The translations under genes were made by a program, and so were the position numbers. The notes beneath the pieces are model-generated. The model searched no databases and was not told the origin of the DNA. It was given only the letters and a program-made list of their open reading frames with translations. From Pirellulales bacterium (GTDB lineage: Bacteria > Planctomycetota > Planctomycetia > Pirellulales > Thermoguttaceae), in the NCBI GenBank assembly GCA_016936015.1, contig JAFGPV010000180.1, forward strand, positions 1 to 43,637: a DNA stretch of 43,637 nucleotides. The letters run 5' to 3'. Shown here piece after piece: positions 8,553 through 16,645 of this stretch; position 1 is the first letter of the stretch; every line of letters starts with the position of its first letter.

Positions 8553-10301
8553 ATGACTCATTTTTCGTCTTCCCGATGGCTTGCCGCCTGCGAAATCCTC
8601 GTGATCTTCGCTCTTTTTGCGCTGCAAGGGGCCTGGCCGGTCCCGGATTCAAACGAACCCTACTACCTGGGCAAGGCGGCGCATTATTGGAATCCGGACT
8701 GGGGGCAGGGCGATTTCTTTCTCGAATCGGCCGCCGCGCATCCGGTTTTTTATTTCACCTGCGGCTGGCCGACGCGGTTTCTGCCCCTGCCGGCCGTGGC
8801 CTGGATCGGCCGGCTGGCGACCTGGGCGCTGCTGGCCTGGGCGTGGCGGCGGCTGAGTTGGTCCGTCGTGCCCCGGCCGGGTTGGGCGGTCCTGACCGCG
8901 GCCCTGTTTGCGCTGCTGGTGGATCGGTTTCCCATGGCCGGCGAATGGATCATCGGCGGCTTCGAGGCCAAGGGGCTGGCCTACGTTTTCGTGCTGCTGG
9001 CCCTGGAGTCCCTGTTTCGCGGCCTCTGGAACCGCGCCTGGCTGTGGTTCGGCCTGGCGTCGATGTTCCACGTGTTGGTGGGCGGTTGGGCCGCTTTGGC
9101 GGCGGGCGTAACGTGGCTGATTTTGAAGTGTGAAAAGGGGCTTGGGGGCGGGGGGCTGGAGGCTGGAGACAGGATCAAGAGGAATCGCCACTCTCCACTC
9201 TCCACTCCCCAGCCCCCAGTCCCCAGCCCCCAGCCCCCGTTGTGGAAAATGCTGCCCGGCCTCTTGGGCGGATTCCTCCTCGCCTTGCCGGGATTGATTC
9301 CCGCCGTTCTCCTCAACCGGGACGTCGACGCCGAAACCATCCGGCAAGCCGACGTCCTCCACGTCTTTACGCGCTTGCCGCACCACCTCGATCTGTTGCA
9401 GATCAAACCGGTCTTCATCCTGCGTTTTGTGCTGCTTGGCATTTTATTTTTCATCCTCTGCCGACGGGTGGAGAAGGAAGGCGAGGGACGCGGGATTGCG
9501 GAGCACCAAGCCCTCATCCCTCATCCCTCATCCCTCATCCCTTTCTCTCCCCCAGCCTGCCACCTGTTGAAAACTTTCATTCAAGCCGTGTTCTGCCTGA
9601 TGTTCATCGGGGTGTTGATTAACTTTACGAGCTTGATTTCCCGGCCGCTGACGGCCGGACTGCTGAGGTTCTACTGGTACCGTCTGGCCGACGCGGCCGT
9701 GCCGCTGGGCGTGGCCCTGACGGCCGGGGCCTGGCTGGCGGCGACGGTCAAACTGACCACGGGCAAGTTCTGGCTGGCCGTGGCGCTGGTGTTGACGGGC
9801 CTTCATTTCGGAGACTACGCCGCTCTTCGATTGCAGCCGGGCTGGCCCCGGACCGACCGGCTCCCCGACCCGGAAGCGTGGTGCGCCGCCTGCGATTGGG
9901 TGCGGCAGAACACGCCTCCCACGGCGCGCTTCTTCACTCCGCGGCTGAGCCAGACGTTCACCTGGTACACGGGCCGGCCGGAAGTGGTTACCTGGAAGGA
10001 CGTTCCGCAGGACGCCCGATCGATCGTCGCGTGGTGGCGGCGGTTGCAGGAGGTTTACGCCACGGGCCGGACCGAGCCGGGATTCCGCTGGCGCAACAAT
10101 CTCGCGTCCCTCGGCGTGCCACGGCTGGAACGGCTCGCTCGGAAATACCAAGCCCGCTATGCGATTGTCCCCAAGACGCCCTGGATTATGCCTCCCCTTA
10201 CGGAGGACTCCGCGGAACCAAGCGACTTTACTTACATCCCCCTGAGGCTCCCCACCGTCTACGAGAATCGAGGATACGTGATTTACAAGTTGGACGAATA
10301 A
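8553..10301 (+). CDS. Polytopic GT-C-like membrane protein
   Basis: The 582-residue protein has about ten hydrophobic helices, starting with EILVIFALFALQGAWPVPDSNE. The NEPYYLGKAAHYWNPDW stretch just after helix 1 sits where GT-C glycosyltransferases keep their acidic first-loop motif. The last ~150 residues are soluble (WVRQNTPPTARFFTPRL, then a YAIVPKTPW segment), as in planctomycete proteins carrying a DUF6798-type C-terminus; that name is from memory. A glycan or membrane transferase role is an inference. Two low-complexity insertions interrupt it: residues ~196-229 (STPQPPVPSPQPP) and ~307-334 (LIPHPSSLIPF). Both coincide with short-tandem DNA elements in loops between helices, and both keep the frame. 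Confidence 0.7.
   Translation: MTHFSSSRWLAACEILVIFALFALQGAWPVPDSNEPYYLGKAAHYWNPDWGQGDFFLESAAAHPVFYFTCGWPTRFLPLPAVAWIGRLATWALLAWAWRRLSWSVVPRPGWAVLTAALFALLVDRFPMAGEWIIGGFEAKGLAYVFVLLALESLFRGLWNRAWLWFGLASMFHVLVGGWAALAAGVTWLILKCEKGLGGGGLEAGDRIKRNRHSPLSTPQPPVPSPQPPLWKMLPGLLGGFLLALPGLIPAVLLNRDVDAETIRQADVLHVFTRLPHHLDLLQIKPVFILRFVLLGILFFILCRRVEKEGEGRGIAEHQALIPHPSSLIPFSPPACHLLKTFIQAVFCLMFIGVLINFTSLISRPLTAGLLRFYWYRLADAAVPLGVALTAGAWLAATVKLTTGKFWLAVALVLTGLHFGDYAALRLQPGWPRTDRLPDPEAWCAACDWVRQNTPPTARFFTPRLSQTFTWYTGRPEVVTWKDVPQDARSIVAWWRRLQEVYATGRTEPGFRWRNNLASLGVPRLERLARKYQARYAIVPKTPWIMPPLTEDSAEPSDFTYIPLRLPTVYENRGYVIYKLDE
9135..9239. repeat. Two-arm short-tandem inverted element inside a membrane protein gene
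   Basis: The left arm (about 9135-9170) is G-rich with units such as GGGGCT and GGCTGGA. The right arm (about 9188-9238) is C-rich with CCACTCT and CCCCCAG heptamers, roughly complementary to the left. The insert is read in frame and adds a Gly-rich then Pro-rich peptide in a loop of the 8553-10301 product. Confidence 0.75.
9469..9545. repeat. Second short-tandem inverted element in the same gene
   Basis: The left arm (9469-9500) carries GGGA/GCGGGATT-like units and the right arm (9511-9543) is four tandem CTCATCC heptamers. It encodes in-frame IPHPSS-type repeats in the next loop of the 8553-10301 product. Confidence 0.75.
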
Positions 10302-10315
10302 TCAGCGTTGGCCGT

Positions 10316-10345
10316 TCCCCCAACCCCCAGCCCCCAGCCCCCAAC
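10316..10345. repeat. CCCCCAG heptamer run upstream of HAD gene
   Basis: Tandem CCCCCAG/CCCCCAA units fill most of the short gap before the HAD gene start at 10353. They match the right arm of the element at 9188-9238, so this appears to be a half-element. It leaves no ribosome site upstream of the ATG. Confidence 0.6.
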
Positions 10346-10352
10346 CTCTCCC

Positions 10353-11024
10353 ATGCGTGCCGTAGTTTTCGACATGGACGGTTTGATGTTCAACACCGAA
10401 GATATTTACACGATGACCGGCGGCGAGTTGCTGCGGCGTCGGGGTTGTGAATTCACCGGGTCGCTGAAGGACGAGATGATGGGGCTTCCGCCGCGGGAAA
10501 GTTTCGAGATCATGATCCGCCGGCACCGTCTTTCGGAGACCTGGCAGGAGCTTGCCGTGGAGTCGAACCGGATCTTTTTGAGCATCCTCGACGGGCAATT
10601 GGCGACGATGCCCGGCTTACTATCGCTATTGGACGCCCTCCGCCGCGCCGATCTGCCCCTGGCCGTGGCCACCAGCAGCGCCCGGGAACTGCTCGACGCC
10701 TGCCTGTCGCGTTTCTCGCTGCAGGACCGGTTTGCCTTTTTTCTCACGGCGGAAGACGTGACGCAGGGAAAACCGCATCCGGAAATCTATCTCACGGCGG
10801 CGGCGCGATTCGGCATCCCCCCCAGGGAGATGGCCGTCCTGGAAGATAGCCAGAACGGATGCCGGGCGGCTGTCGCGGCCGGGGCATTCGCCATCGCCGT
10901 TCCCGCCGACCACAGCCGGAACCACGATTTCCGCGGGGCAAATCTGATTGTCGATACCTTGGCCGATCCGCGGCTCTATGCGGCCTTGGGATTGAGTGGG
11001 GAAGGCGGAGGGCGGGAGGCGTAA
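10353..11024 (+). CDS. HAD-superfamily phosphatase/phosphomutase (beta-phosphoglucomutase-like)
   Basis: The protein has 223 residues. HAD motif I is FDMDGLMFNTE, with nucleophile Asp7 and acid/base Asp9. The helical cap holds LPPRESFEIMI. Motif II is VATSSAR, motif III the Lys of GKPHPEIY, and motif IV LEDSQNG. This is the pattern of subfamily IA enzymes such as beta-phosphoglucomutase or 2-deoxyglucose-6-phosphatase, so a phosphosugar substrate is likely. The frame stays open to a TTG at 10308, but that stretch is repeat-derived (PPTPSPQPP), so the ATG at 10353, just before the first strand, is chosen. It begins 51 bases after the membrane protein gene and probably belongs to the same transcript. 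Confidence 0.85.
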   Translation: MRAVVFDMDGLMFNTEDIYTMTGGELLRRRGCEFTGSLKDEMMGLPPRESFEIMIRRHRLSETWQELAVESNRIFLSILDGQLATMPGLLSLLDALRRADLPLAVATSSARELLDACLSRFSLQDRFAFFLTAEDVTQGKPHPEIYLTAAARFGIPPREMAVLEDSQNGCRAAVAAGAFAIAVPADHSRNHDFRGANLIVDTLADPRLYAALGLSGEGGGREA

Positions 11025-11144
11025 GAAATTTCTCTTGACCTCCCTGTCCCCCGGGTATTAGATTAGATGGTTGCATCCTGAGGCGCTCATTTTGATGTTT
11101 TGAAGGGAGTACGGAATGGAGAGCAGCAACAAAGGAGGATCGGG

Positions 11145-11900
11145 ATGCTCAAAACTCTGGGTATCGTACAAGCGTGCTGCCATGTACAGCACATCAGTTG
11201 CAAAGCGGCGCGACGGTTGGGCGGCCGGCCGGTCTTGGAATGGGTGATCCGCAGGGTGACGGAGAGCCAGCGGCTGGACGGTGTCATCGTCGTGACGTGC
11301 GACTGTCCCGATCACCACACCCTTGCCAAGTTGGTGCCGCCCGACATCCCACTTTTCGTCGGCAGTCAGCCCGACGCGCTGGGCCGTTTCGTCAAGGCCT
11401 TGGAAATGTATCCCGCCCAGGCGGTCGTCCGCGTCCGGGGCGATAACTTGTTTATCGATCCGACGTTGATCGACCGTCTGGTCACCTCGGCTGAGGGTTG
11501 GGCGGCCTGCGATTACGCCAGCTACAGCTCGCGCGACGGTCGGCCGGCCATCCTCTCGCCGGTCGGAATTTACGCCGAATGGTTCAAAACCGGCGCCCTC
11601 CGCCGGGCGGACCGGCATGCTAAGAAGCTGGAAGACCGCGAGCACGTTACTCATTACTTGTATTCCCACCCGGAAAAATTCAATCTCCGGCTGATTCCCG
11701 CCCCCACCGAGATCGACCGTGACGACGTGCGGCTTTCCGTCGAAAAAGAAGAGGATTGGGACCACGTCCTGACCCTCTACGAGGCCCTGGGACCCGAGCG
11801 TCTGGACTGGCGGGGGATCGCCGATCTGCTGGATCATCAACCGGCCTTGCGGAACCGGATGGCGGAGTTGAATCGCGATTTCGCCACAACTGGGTGGTGA
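11145..11900 (+). CDS. SpsF/NeuA-like nucleotidyltransferase with altered nucleotide loop
   Basis: The protein has 251 residues. AGGAGG lies 7 bases upstream of the ATG and fixes the start. The pattern LGGRPVLEWVIRRV, then VIVVTCDCPDHH, then VRVRGDNLFIDPTLID, then HVTHYLYSHPE and RLSVEKEEDWDHVLTLYEAL follows the cytidylyltransferase family that includes SpsF and NeuA, which activate sugars for surface glycans. In active members the first strand ends in a QARxGSxRLPGK loop that holds the nucleotide. Here it reads QACCHVQHISCKAARR, so the Arg/Gly/Ser pattern is missing. The enzyme may be inactive, use a different donor, or be a regulator. It is followed by a deacetylase-like gene, which supports a surface-polysaccharide context. 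Confidence 0.75.
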   Translation: MLKTLGIVQACCHVQHISCKAARRLGGRPVLEWVIRRVTESQRLDGVIVVTCDCPDHHTLAKLVPPDIPLFVGSQPDALGRFVKALEMYPAQAVVRVRGDNLFIDPTLIDRLVTSAEGWAACDYASYSSRDGRPAILSPVGIYAEWFKTGALRRADRHAKKLEDREHVTHYLYSHPEKFNLRLIPAPTEIDRDDVRLSVEKEEDWDHVLTLYEALGPERLDWRGIADLLDHQPALRNRMAELNRDFATTGW

Positions 11901-11903
11901 GAG

Positions 11904-12191
11904 TGAGTGTGAAATGTGGAATGCGGAGTGCAGAATGGGGAGGCGGTTCGTTCCGCATATCAACCATCTAGCCCATCTTCTCTTGACCTTCTGCTCGATT
12001 TTCTCGTAAGGTTCGCCCCGCGACGAATTCTGAAGCGACAGTTTCGGAACTATTTCGGGGACTGTACCAATTTTTGTGTCAACAAAAATGGGACTGTCCC
12101 CTTTGAGTCGGTTCTTTTTCATTTCCACCCCCGAAGCCGAGAACGGCCCGGCCTGCTTCGCCTTGATTATTCCGCACTCCACATTCCTTCC
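11904..12191. repeat. Intergenic region bounded by inverted short-tandem arms
   Basis: The left arm (11904-11941) has GAAATGTGGAATGCGGAGTG-type units directly after the nucleotidyltransferase stop. The right arm (12170-12187) is CCGCACTCCACATTCC, roughly its reverse complement, and ends just before the next start codon. A separate hairpin (12057-12101) lies between them. No promoter was recognised. Confidence 0.6.
12057..12101. repeat. GGGGACTGT hairpin element, intergenic copy
   Basis: The outer arms are GGGGAC (12057-12062) and GTCCCC (12096-12101). The inner stem is ATTTTTGT/ACAAAAAT, and GGGACTGTCCCC forms the right flank. A relative with the same outer parts is at 34924-34967 inside a HEAT gene, and a degenerate one is at 24470-24523. 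Confidence 0.75.
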
Positions 12192-13748
12192 ATGTCTTCT
12201 CCCCAACTTCCGCTGTTGCCGCTGATTCTCGATCGAGTGCCCGGCGGATTGGCTGCGGCCCTGACACAGGAGGGCGTGCCGTATCGGGCGTGGAGTCTCG
12301 GGGCCCCGCAGGGGCGTTTTGTCCTTTTCGATAGTCGGCGAGGGCCGAGCCGTCCCGTGGTCGCTGGGCAAATTCCGATCGACGTCGATCGTTTTCGACC
12401 GGCCTTCCGTGAAGATCCTTTTCTCGCATTGGAGGACGAGCGGACCGAGGTCTATCTGCGGCGGTTCGGTGGAGTCGAAATCCCCCACTACCTGGACCGG
12501 GGGGGCCGTCGGGCCGTGCGGCGGAGACTCACCGATCTGTTGCGCAACGCGATCGAAGATGCCGGGGGGATCTGGCTCTGTCTGGCCGCCTATCCGTTCC
12601 CCTATCGCAATGCGCTGAACGTCCGGCTGGATCACCCGCTTTACGATCCGTCCGACTTCGATGCCGCGTGCGACGCCATCTCGAGCCGCGAATCGGCCGT
12701 CAGCCATTTCTTTCAAATCGCCAAATTCTATCCGTATCCCGAGGCGTTGGCGCGGCTTCGCGGCTTGGATCTCGGTATTCAGAGCGATGATGATCAATCC
12801 TTTCGCCGGGTCCCCCACATCGAGGAGGATCTCCGTCACGATTTGGAACTGGCCCGGCGCGTCGGTCTGGAGCTGGTGGGCTTTCTGCCGCCAGGGGGAC
12901 GTTATTTGCCGGCGTTGCCGCCGTTGCTCCGGCGGATCGAATTCCCGCACGTCGTGCTGAACGACCTGGGGGCCAACGATCTCCCCTTTTTCCCCCCCTC
13001 CAGTCCGGTCCTGCACCTGCCGGCCCATGCCGTGAGCCTCCAAACGCTGCTGGCCGCGGCGGAGGGTTCAGGGTTTAGGGTTCAGGATTCAGGGATTGGG
13101 AGTCAGTTTCAAACTTCAACGACCAACGACGTTCCGCATTCATCCCTTTCCTCTGCCCACTGCCCACTGCCCACTGCCCACTCATCCCTCATCCCTCATT
13201 CCTCATCCTTTCCTTCCTCCTACTTCGCCGAGATCATTCCGCAAAAATACTACTCTGGGGAGCCGTTGTTTTTCCACGGGCAGGTGCCCGGCGGCTGGGG
13301 GCGCCGTCCCGAACTGCTCCGGGAATTGTTCGACCGGGCCGAGGACCACGCGGCCGTATGGAAGACCACGCTCAGCCGGTTCGCCCATTGGTGGCGTGCC
13401 CGCTGCGAGGTGCGGCTGACTGTGGTCGAGCACGACGGATTCTATTTGCTCTCGGCCGACCATCTCCCGCGCGACTACCGCCTGGGCGTAACGTATCACC
13501 GCGGCCGCCACGTGGCCCGAATGGAACTCGGCCGCCGCGTGTTCCGCTTCTCGCCGTCGGCCCTGGCCTACGAGAAATACAATTCCGAGCCGGCGTTTCG
13601 GCCCGAGCCGACCGAGAATCCCGCCGGTGATCCCCGCCCGGATCGGCACGTCTTTTTCATCCACCAAGGGCACCAAGACCGCAAAGCAGATCATTTCTTC
13701 CTTCGTGTCCTTCGCGCCCTTCGTGGAAGAAAAAAGTCCGTGGCTTGA
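12192..13748 (+). CDS. Polysaccharide-deacetylase-like protein, metal site probably lost
   Basis: The protein has 518 residues from the ATG at 12192; the longer open frame back to 11916 is repeat-derived. The middle looks like a NodB/polysaccharide deacetylase barrel: NVRLDHPLYDPSDFDAACD, AVSHFFQIAKF, LDLGIQSDDDQSF, DLELARRVGLELVGFLPPGG followed by RYLPALPPLLRRIEFPHVVL. In active deacetylases the second position carries a His-x-x-x-His metal motif; here it reads QSDDDQ, so activity is doubtful. That fold call is an inference from spacing. Residues ~292-340 are a low-complexity insertion from a short-tandem element (PLPTAHSSLIPHSSSF). The last ~55 residues lie in a dispersed repeat also found behind the next gene. 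It probably acts in envelope glycan synthesis with its neighbours. Confidence 0.55.
   Translation: MSSPQLPLLPLILDRVPGGLAAALTQEGVPYRAWSLGAPQGRFVLFDSRRGPSRPVVAGQIPIDVDRFRPAFREDPFLALEDERTEVYLRRFGGVEIPHYLDRGGRRAVRRRLTDLLRNAIEDAGGIWLCLAAYPFPYRNALNVRLDHPLYDPSDFDAACDAISSRESAVSHFFQIAKFYPYPEALARLRGLDLGIQSDDDQSFRRVPHIEEDLRHDLELARRVGLELVGFLPPGGRYLPALPPLLRRIEFPHVVLNDLGANDLPFFPPSSPVLHLPAHAVSLQTLLAAAEGSGFRVQDSGIGSQFQTSTTNDVPHSSLSSAHCPLPTAHSSLIPHSSSFPSSYFAEIIPQKYYSGEPLFFHGQVPGGWGRRPELLRELFDRAEDHAAVWKTTLSRFAHWWRARCEVRLTVVEHDGFYLLSADHLPRDYRLGVTYHRGRHVARMELGRRVFRFSPSALAYEKYNSEPAFRPEPTENPAGDPRPDRHVFFIHQGHQDRKADHFFLRVLRALRGRKKSVA
13061..13215. repeat. Two-arm short-tandem inverted element inside deacetylase-like gene
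   Basis: The left arm (13061-13105) is GGGTTCAGGGTTTAGGGTTCAGG-like, repeating the unit GGGTTCA. The right arm (13140-13210) has four CCCACTG heptamers, then CTCATCC/CTCATTC heptamers. It is read in frame as a Ser/Pro/His-rich stretch within the 12192-13748 product. Confidence 0.8.
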
Positions 13749-13754
13749 TCCGGG
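13581..13754 (+). repeat. Gene-tail repeat, copy 1
   Basis: This segment encodes NSEPAFRPE... to the C-terminus of the deacetylase-like protein and is homologous to 16492-16651. Its core (13650-13735) also contains CCAAGGGCACCAAGACC facing CTTCGTGTCCTTCGCGCCC, a two-arm inverted design. Relative to copy 2 it has about 13 extra bases near 13707, which changes the C-terminal frame to LRALRGRKKSVA. Confidence 0.7.
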
Positions 13755-13906
13755 GGATGGAGGCATTTCTTTGGAGTGTGCGTTCCTTCGAGGCGGTGTG
13801 ATCGCCGCAAAGCGATTGGGCTCTGGAATGGAGATAAGGATGCAGTACAATAATTCTTAAGGATTCTGCTTGAGGATTTCGCCCGGGGGGCGTTCCATTT
13901 ACGTAG

Positions 13907-16645
13907 ATGCCGACATTAAAAAGCAATTCTGATCAATTGACTGGCCAGCCCCGGCCGGGAGGGGTGGTTGGATCAGCGATGGTTCATCGTGTCCTGTTCG
14001 GAGCCGTATTCCTGGGGCTGCTGACCGTCGTCGTTTATCTTCCGGCGATCCACGGGGGATTTCAGTACGATGACGACCTGTTACTGACGGCCAATCCCTT
14101 CATCAAGGCCTCGGACGGTTTGTACTGGTTCTGGTGTACTACGAAGACGACGGATTGCTGGCCGGTAACCTATACTTGGCTGTGGACTGAATGGCGTCTG
14201 TGGGGAATCAATCCCACCGGTTACCACGTGGTCAGCCTTATCTTGCACATCGGCTCCTGCCTGCTGATTTGGGTTATTTTACGGAGGTTGTCCATCCCTG
14301 GGGCCTTTCTAGCGGCTCTGATCTTCGCCGTCCACCCAGTCAATGTCCAATCGGTTGCCTGGATCTCGCAGCAAAAGAACCTCCTGGCGATGCTCTTCTT
14401 CCTGCTGTCGATCCTCTGGTATCTGAAGGCGGAGATGGGAGGGGAGAGTCGAGATTCGAGATTCGAAAGTCGAAAATCAAAGGTCGAAGGACAAAGGTCA
14501 AAAGGCATCTTTTGTTCCTCGATCCTCGACTCTCGACCCTCGACTCTCGACTCTCGCTGGTATTGTGCAAGCCTCTTGGCCTTCCTGCTGGCGATGCTCA
14601 GTAAGGGTTCGGTGGTGGTGTTGCCGCTCTTGTTGCTAGGGATCATCTGGTGGCGGCGGAAACTGACGCGACTTGACTTCGTCCGCACGGCGCCGTTTTT
14701 TGCTTTGTCCGTGCTGCTGACCGGACTGAACGTCTGGTATCAACATCTCGGCCAGCAGGGACCGATCCGGGATGTCAGCATCCTCCAGCGGGTGCTGGGC
14801 GCCGGCGGAGTGGTCTGGTTCTATCTTTATAAGGCGGTCTGTCCGTTGAACCTGGTTTTCGTCTATCCCCAGTGGCGGATCCAGCCGGGCAATCCGCTCT
14901 GGTGGCTGCCGTTGGCGGCCGCACTGGCCGTGACCTACGTACTGTGGCGGTATCGGAACGGCTGGAACCGGCCGCTGTTGTTCGGCTGGGGCTTTTTCTG
15001 CATTGCCCTGCTGCCGGTGATGGGATTGGCTGATGTTACCTACATGCGGTTCTCCCTAGTGGCCGACCATTATCAATACATTGCCCTGATCGCGGTTGCT
15101 GCGTTGGTGGCGGCGGGCTGGACCGCGTGGTGGCGCAGAATTCAGGCTCCGAAATGGCGGGGGGTGGCCGGCGCGGCCCTGACGGGCGTGGTCGGCGCCC
15201 TGGCCCTGCTGACGTGGCAACAGAATCATCTTTATAAAAACGCCGAGGTGATGTACCGGGCCACCATTGAAAAAAATCCCGACTGTTGGATGCTCCACTA
15301 TAACTTGGCCATGACCCTTCTCGTACAAGATCAAGTGTCGGAAGCGATTCAGCACTACGAGCAAGCCCTCCGGCTCAATCCCCGGAATGTGAACATCCTT
15401 AACAACCTGGGCAATGCCCTAAAACGGGCGGGACGGCTGTCGGAGGCGATTGTGCGTTTTCGACAAGCACTGAAGCTCGATCCTCAGTTTGCCGACTGCT
15501 ATAACAACCTGGGTAATGCCCTCCGAGCATTGGGCCGGCAGCAGGAGGCGCTCGATTGTTACACCCAAACCCTGAAATTCAATCCACTGTCGGCCGATGC
15601 CCGTTTCAACCTGGGACAAATCCTTTTCGAGACGGGTAAAATTCCGGAGGCCGCCCGGCAATTCCAAAAGGCCCTGGAAACCAATCCTAACCACGCCGAG
15701 GCCCAGTTCGCCCTAGCCAACGCCCTGGATGCTACGGGGCGGTTGCCGGAGGCCGTCGACCACTACAAGCAGGCCCTGCGGCTCAAACCACGCTCCATCG
15801 AATCCTATAATGGTCTGGCTATCACCCTGAATAAGCTCGGCCGGGTCGAGGAAGCACTTCGGTGCTGCCAACAGGCCCTGAAAATCGAGCCGAAATCGGC
15901 CGCCACCCATAACAACCTGGGCCTCTGCCTGGGACAATCCGGTCGCTTCCCGGAAGCCATCGAACACTTCCAGCAGGCCTTAAAACTCCAGCCGAATTTC
16001 CCTGAGGCGGAAAACAACCTCGGAAATGCCTTCTTCGCCGATGGACAGGTAACCGAGGCGATCAAGCATTACCGGCAAGCCGTCCGCAATAAACCCGAAT
16101 TCGCCGAAGCCTATTCCAACCTGGGAAACGCCCTCCAGTCGAAAGGCCGCACGACCGAGGCCGTCGCGCAGTACCGGCACGCCCTGCAATGCAATCCGAA
16201 CAACTTTCAAGTGCATTATCGATTGGGACTTGCCCTCAGCGAGTCGGGCCAATACCAGGAGGCCGTCAAGCAATTCCAGGAGACGATCCGACTGAGTCCC
16301 CGATTCCTCAACGCCCACATCAACCTGGCGTTTACCCTGGCCCAGGCGGATCGTCCCGACGAGGCCGTCGCCGCCGCCCGGAAAGCCCTCGATCTGGCCC
16401 GATCCATCGGTGAAACGGTAATGGAAAGGCAAATCGAACAGTGGTTGGAAAACTACCAGAAACGGCGGTCTAGCAACGACCACGGCAAGGCAATTCCGAG
16501 CCGGCGTTCCGGCCCAAATCAGCCAATAACGCCGAAGGCAATCTCCACCCCAATCAGCACGTCTTTTTTGTCCTCCAAGGGCACAAAGGCCACGAATCAG
16601 ACCATTTCTTCCTTCGTGTCGTGGAAGAAAAAATCCGTGACTTGA
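13907..16645 (+). CDS. TMTC-like GT-C membrane protein with C-terminal TPR array
   Basis: The protein has 912 residues. Residues ~25-440 contain about ten membrane helices. The acidic motif in the first outer loop (FQYDDDLLLTANPF, Asp55-57) and the segment AFLAALIFAVHPVNVQSVAW are typical of GT-C proteins of the TMTC/PMT type. Residues ~445-855 hold about eleven TPR units of 34 residues (for example AIQHYEQALRLNPRNVNILN). Relatives are thought to glycosylate proteins or lipids on the outer face of the membrane; here that is inference. Two oddities: a repeat-derived stretch at residues ~182-216 (SRDSRFESRKSK, STLDSR) between two helices, and a final ~50 residues read out of frame from a copied gene tail. 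Start choice between 13907 and 13979 is open. Confidence 0.8.
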   Translation: MPTLKSNSDQLTGQPRPGGVVGSAMVHRVLFGAVFLGLLTVVVYLPAIHGGFQYDDDLLLTANPFIKASDGLYWFWCTTKTTDCWPVTYTWLWTEWRLWGINPTGYHVVSLILHIGSCLLIWVILRRLSIPGAFLAALIFAVHPVNVQSVAWISQQKNLLAMLFFLLSILWYLKAEMGGESRDSRFESRKSKVEGQRSKGIFCSSILDSRPSTLDSRWYCASLLAFLLAMLSKGSVVVLPLLLLGIIWWRRKLTRLDFVRTAPFFALSVLLTGLNVWYQHLGQQGPIRDVSILQRVLGAGGVVWFYLYKAVCPLNLVFVYPQWRIQPGNPLWWLPLAAALAVTYVLWRYRNGWNRPLLFGWGFFCIALLPVMGLADVTYMRFSLVADHYQYIALIAVAALVAAGWTAWWRRIQAPKWRGVAGAALTGVVGALALLTWQQNHLYKNAEVMYRATIEKNPDCWMLHYNLAMTLLVQDQVSEAIQHYEQALRLNPRNVNILNNLGNALKRAGRLSEAIVRFRQALKLDPQFADCYNNLGNALRALGRQQEALDCYTQTLKFNPLSADARFNLGQILFETGKIPEAARQFQKALETNPNHAEAQFALANALDATGRLPEAVDHYKQALRLKPRSIESYNGLAITLNKLGRVEEALRCCQQALKIEPKSAATHNNLGLCLGQSGRFPEAIEHFQQALKLQPNFPEAENNLGNAFFADGQVTEAIKHYRQAVRNKPEFAEAYSNLGNALQSKGRTTEAVAQYRHALQCNPNNFQVHYRLGLALSESGQYQEAVKQFQETIRLSPRFLNAHINLAFTLAQADRPDEAVAAARKALDLARSIGETVMERQIEQWLENYQKRRSSNDHGKAIPSRRSGPNQPITPKAISTPISTSFLSSKGTKATNQTISSFVSWKKKSVT
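14443..14556. repeat. Two-arm short-tandem inverted element inside the TPR gene
   Basis: The left arm (14443-14505) has GAGTCGAGATTCGAG and later AAAGTCGAAAATCAAAGG units. The right arm (14516-14556) has five CGACTCT/CGACCCT heptamers, complementary to the left. It is in frame and falls in a loop between two membrane helices. Confidence 0.8.

Noticed and set aside
11058-13043. A 661-codon open frame on the minus strand across the nucleotidyltransferase and deacetylase-like genes
   Set aside because: It is antisense to two genes with recognisable conserved segments and good starts; its product is Arg/Gln/Pro-rich without family motifs, as expected for a shadow in GC-rich DNA.
13140-13215. CRISPR-like tandem repeats (also at 9190, 9511, 6779)
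   Set aside because: Units are 7 bases in direct tandem with no spacers, and no cas genes are present.
13907-16645. Two separate genes, a membrane protein and a TPR protein
   Set aside because: The frame is continuous with no internal stop or ribosome site at the junction, and TMTC-type proteins normally have this fusion.
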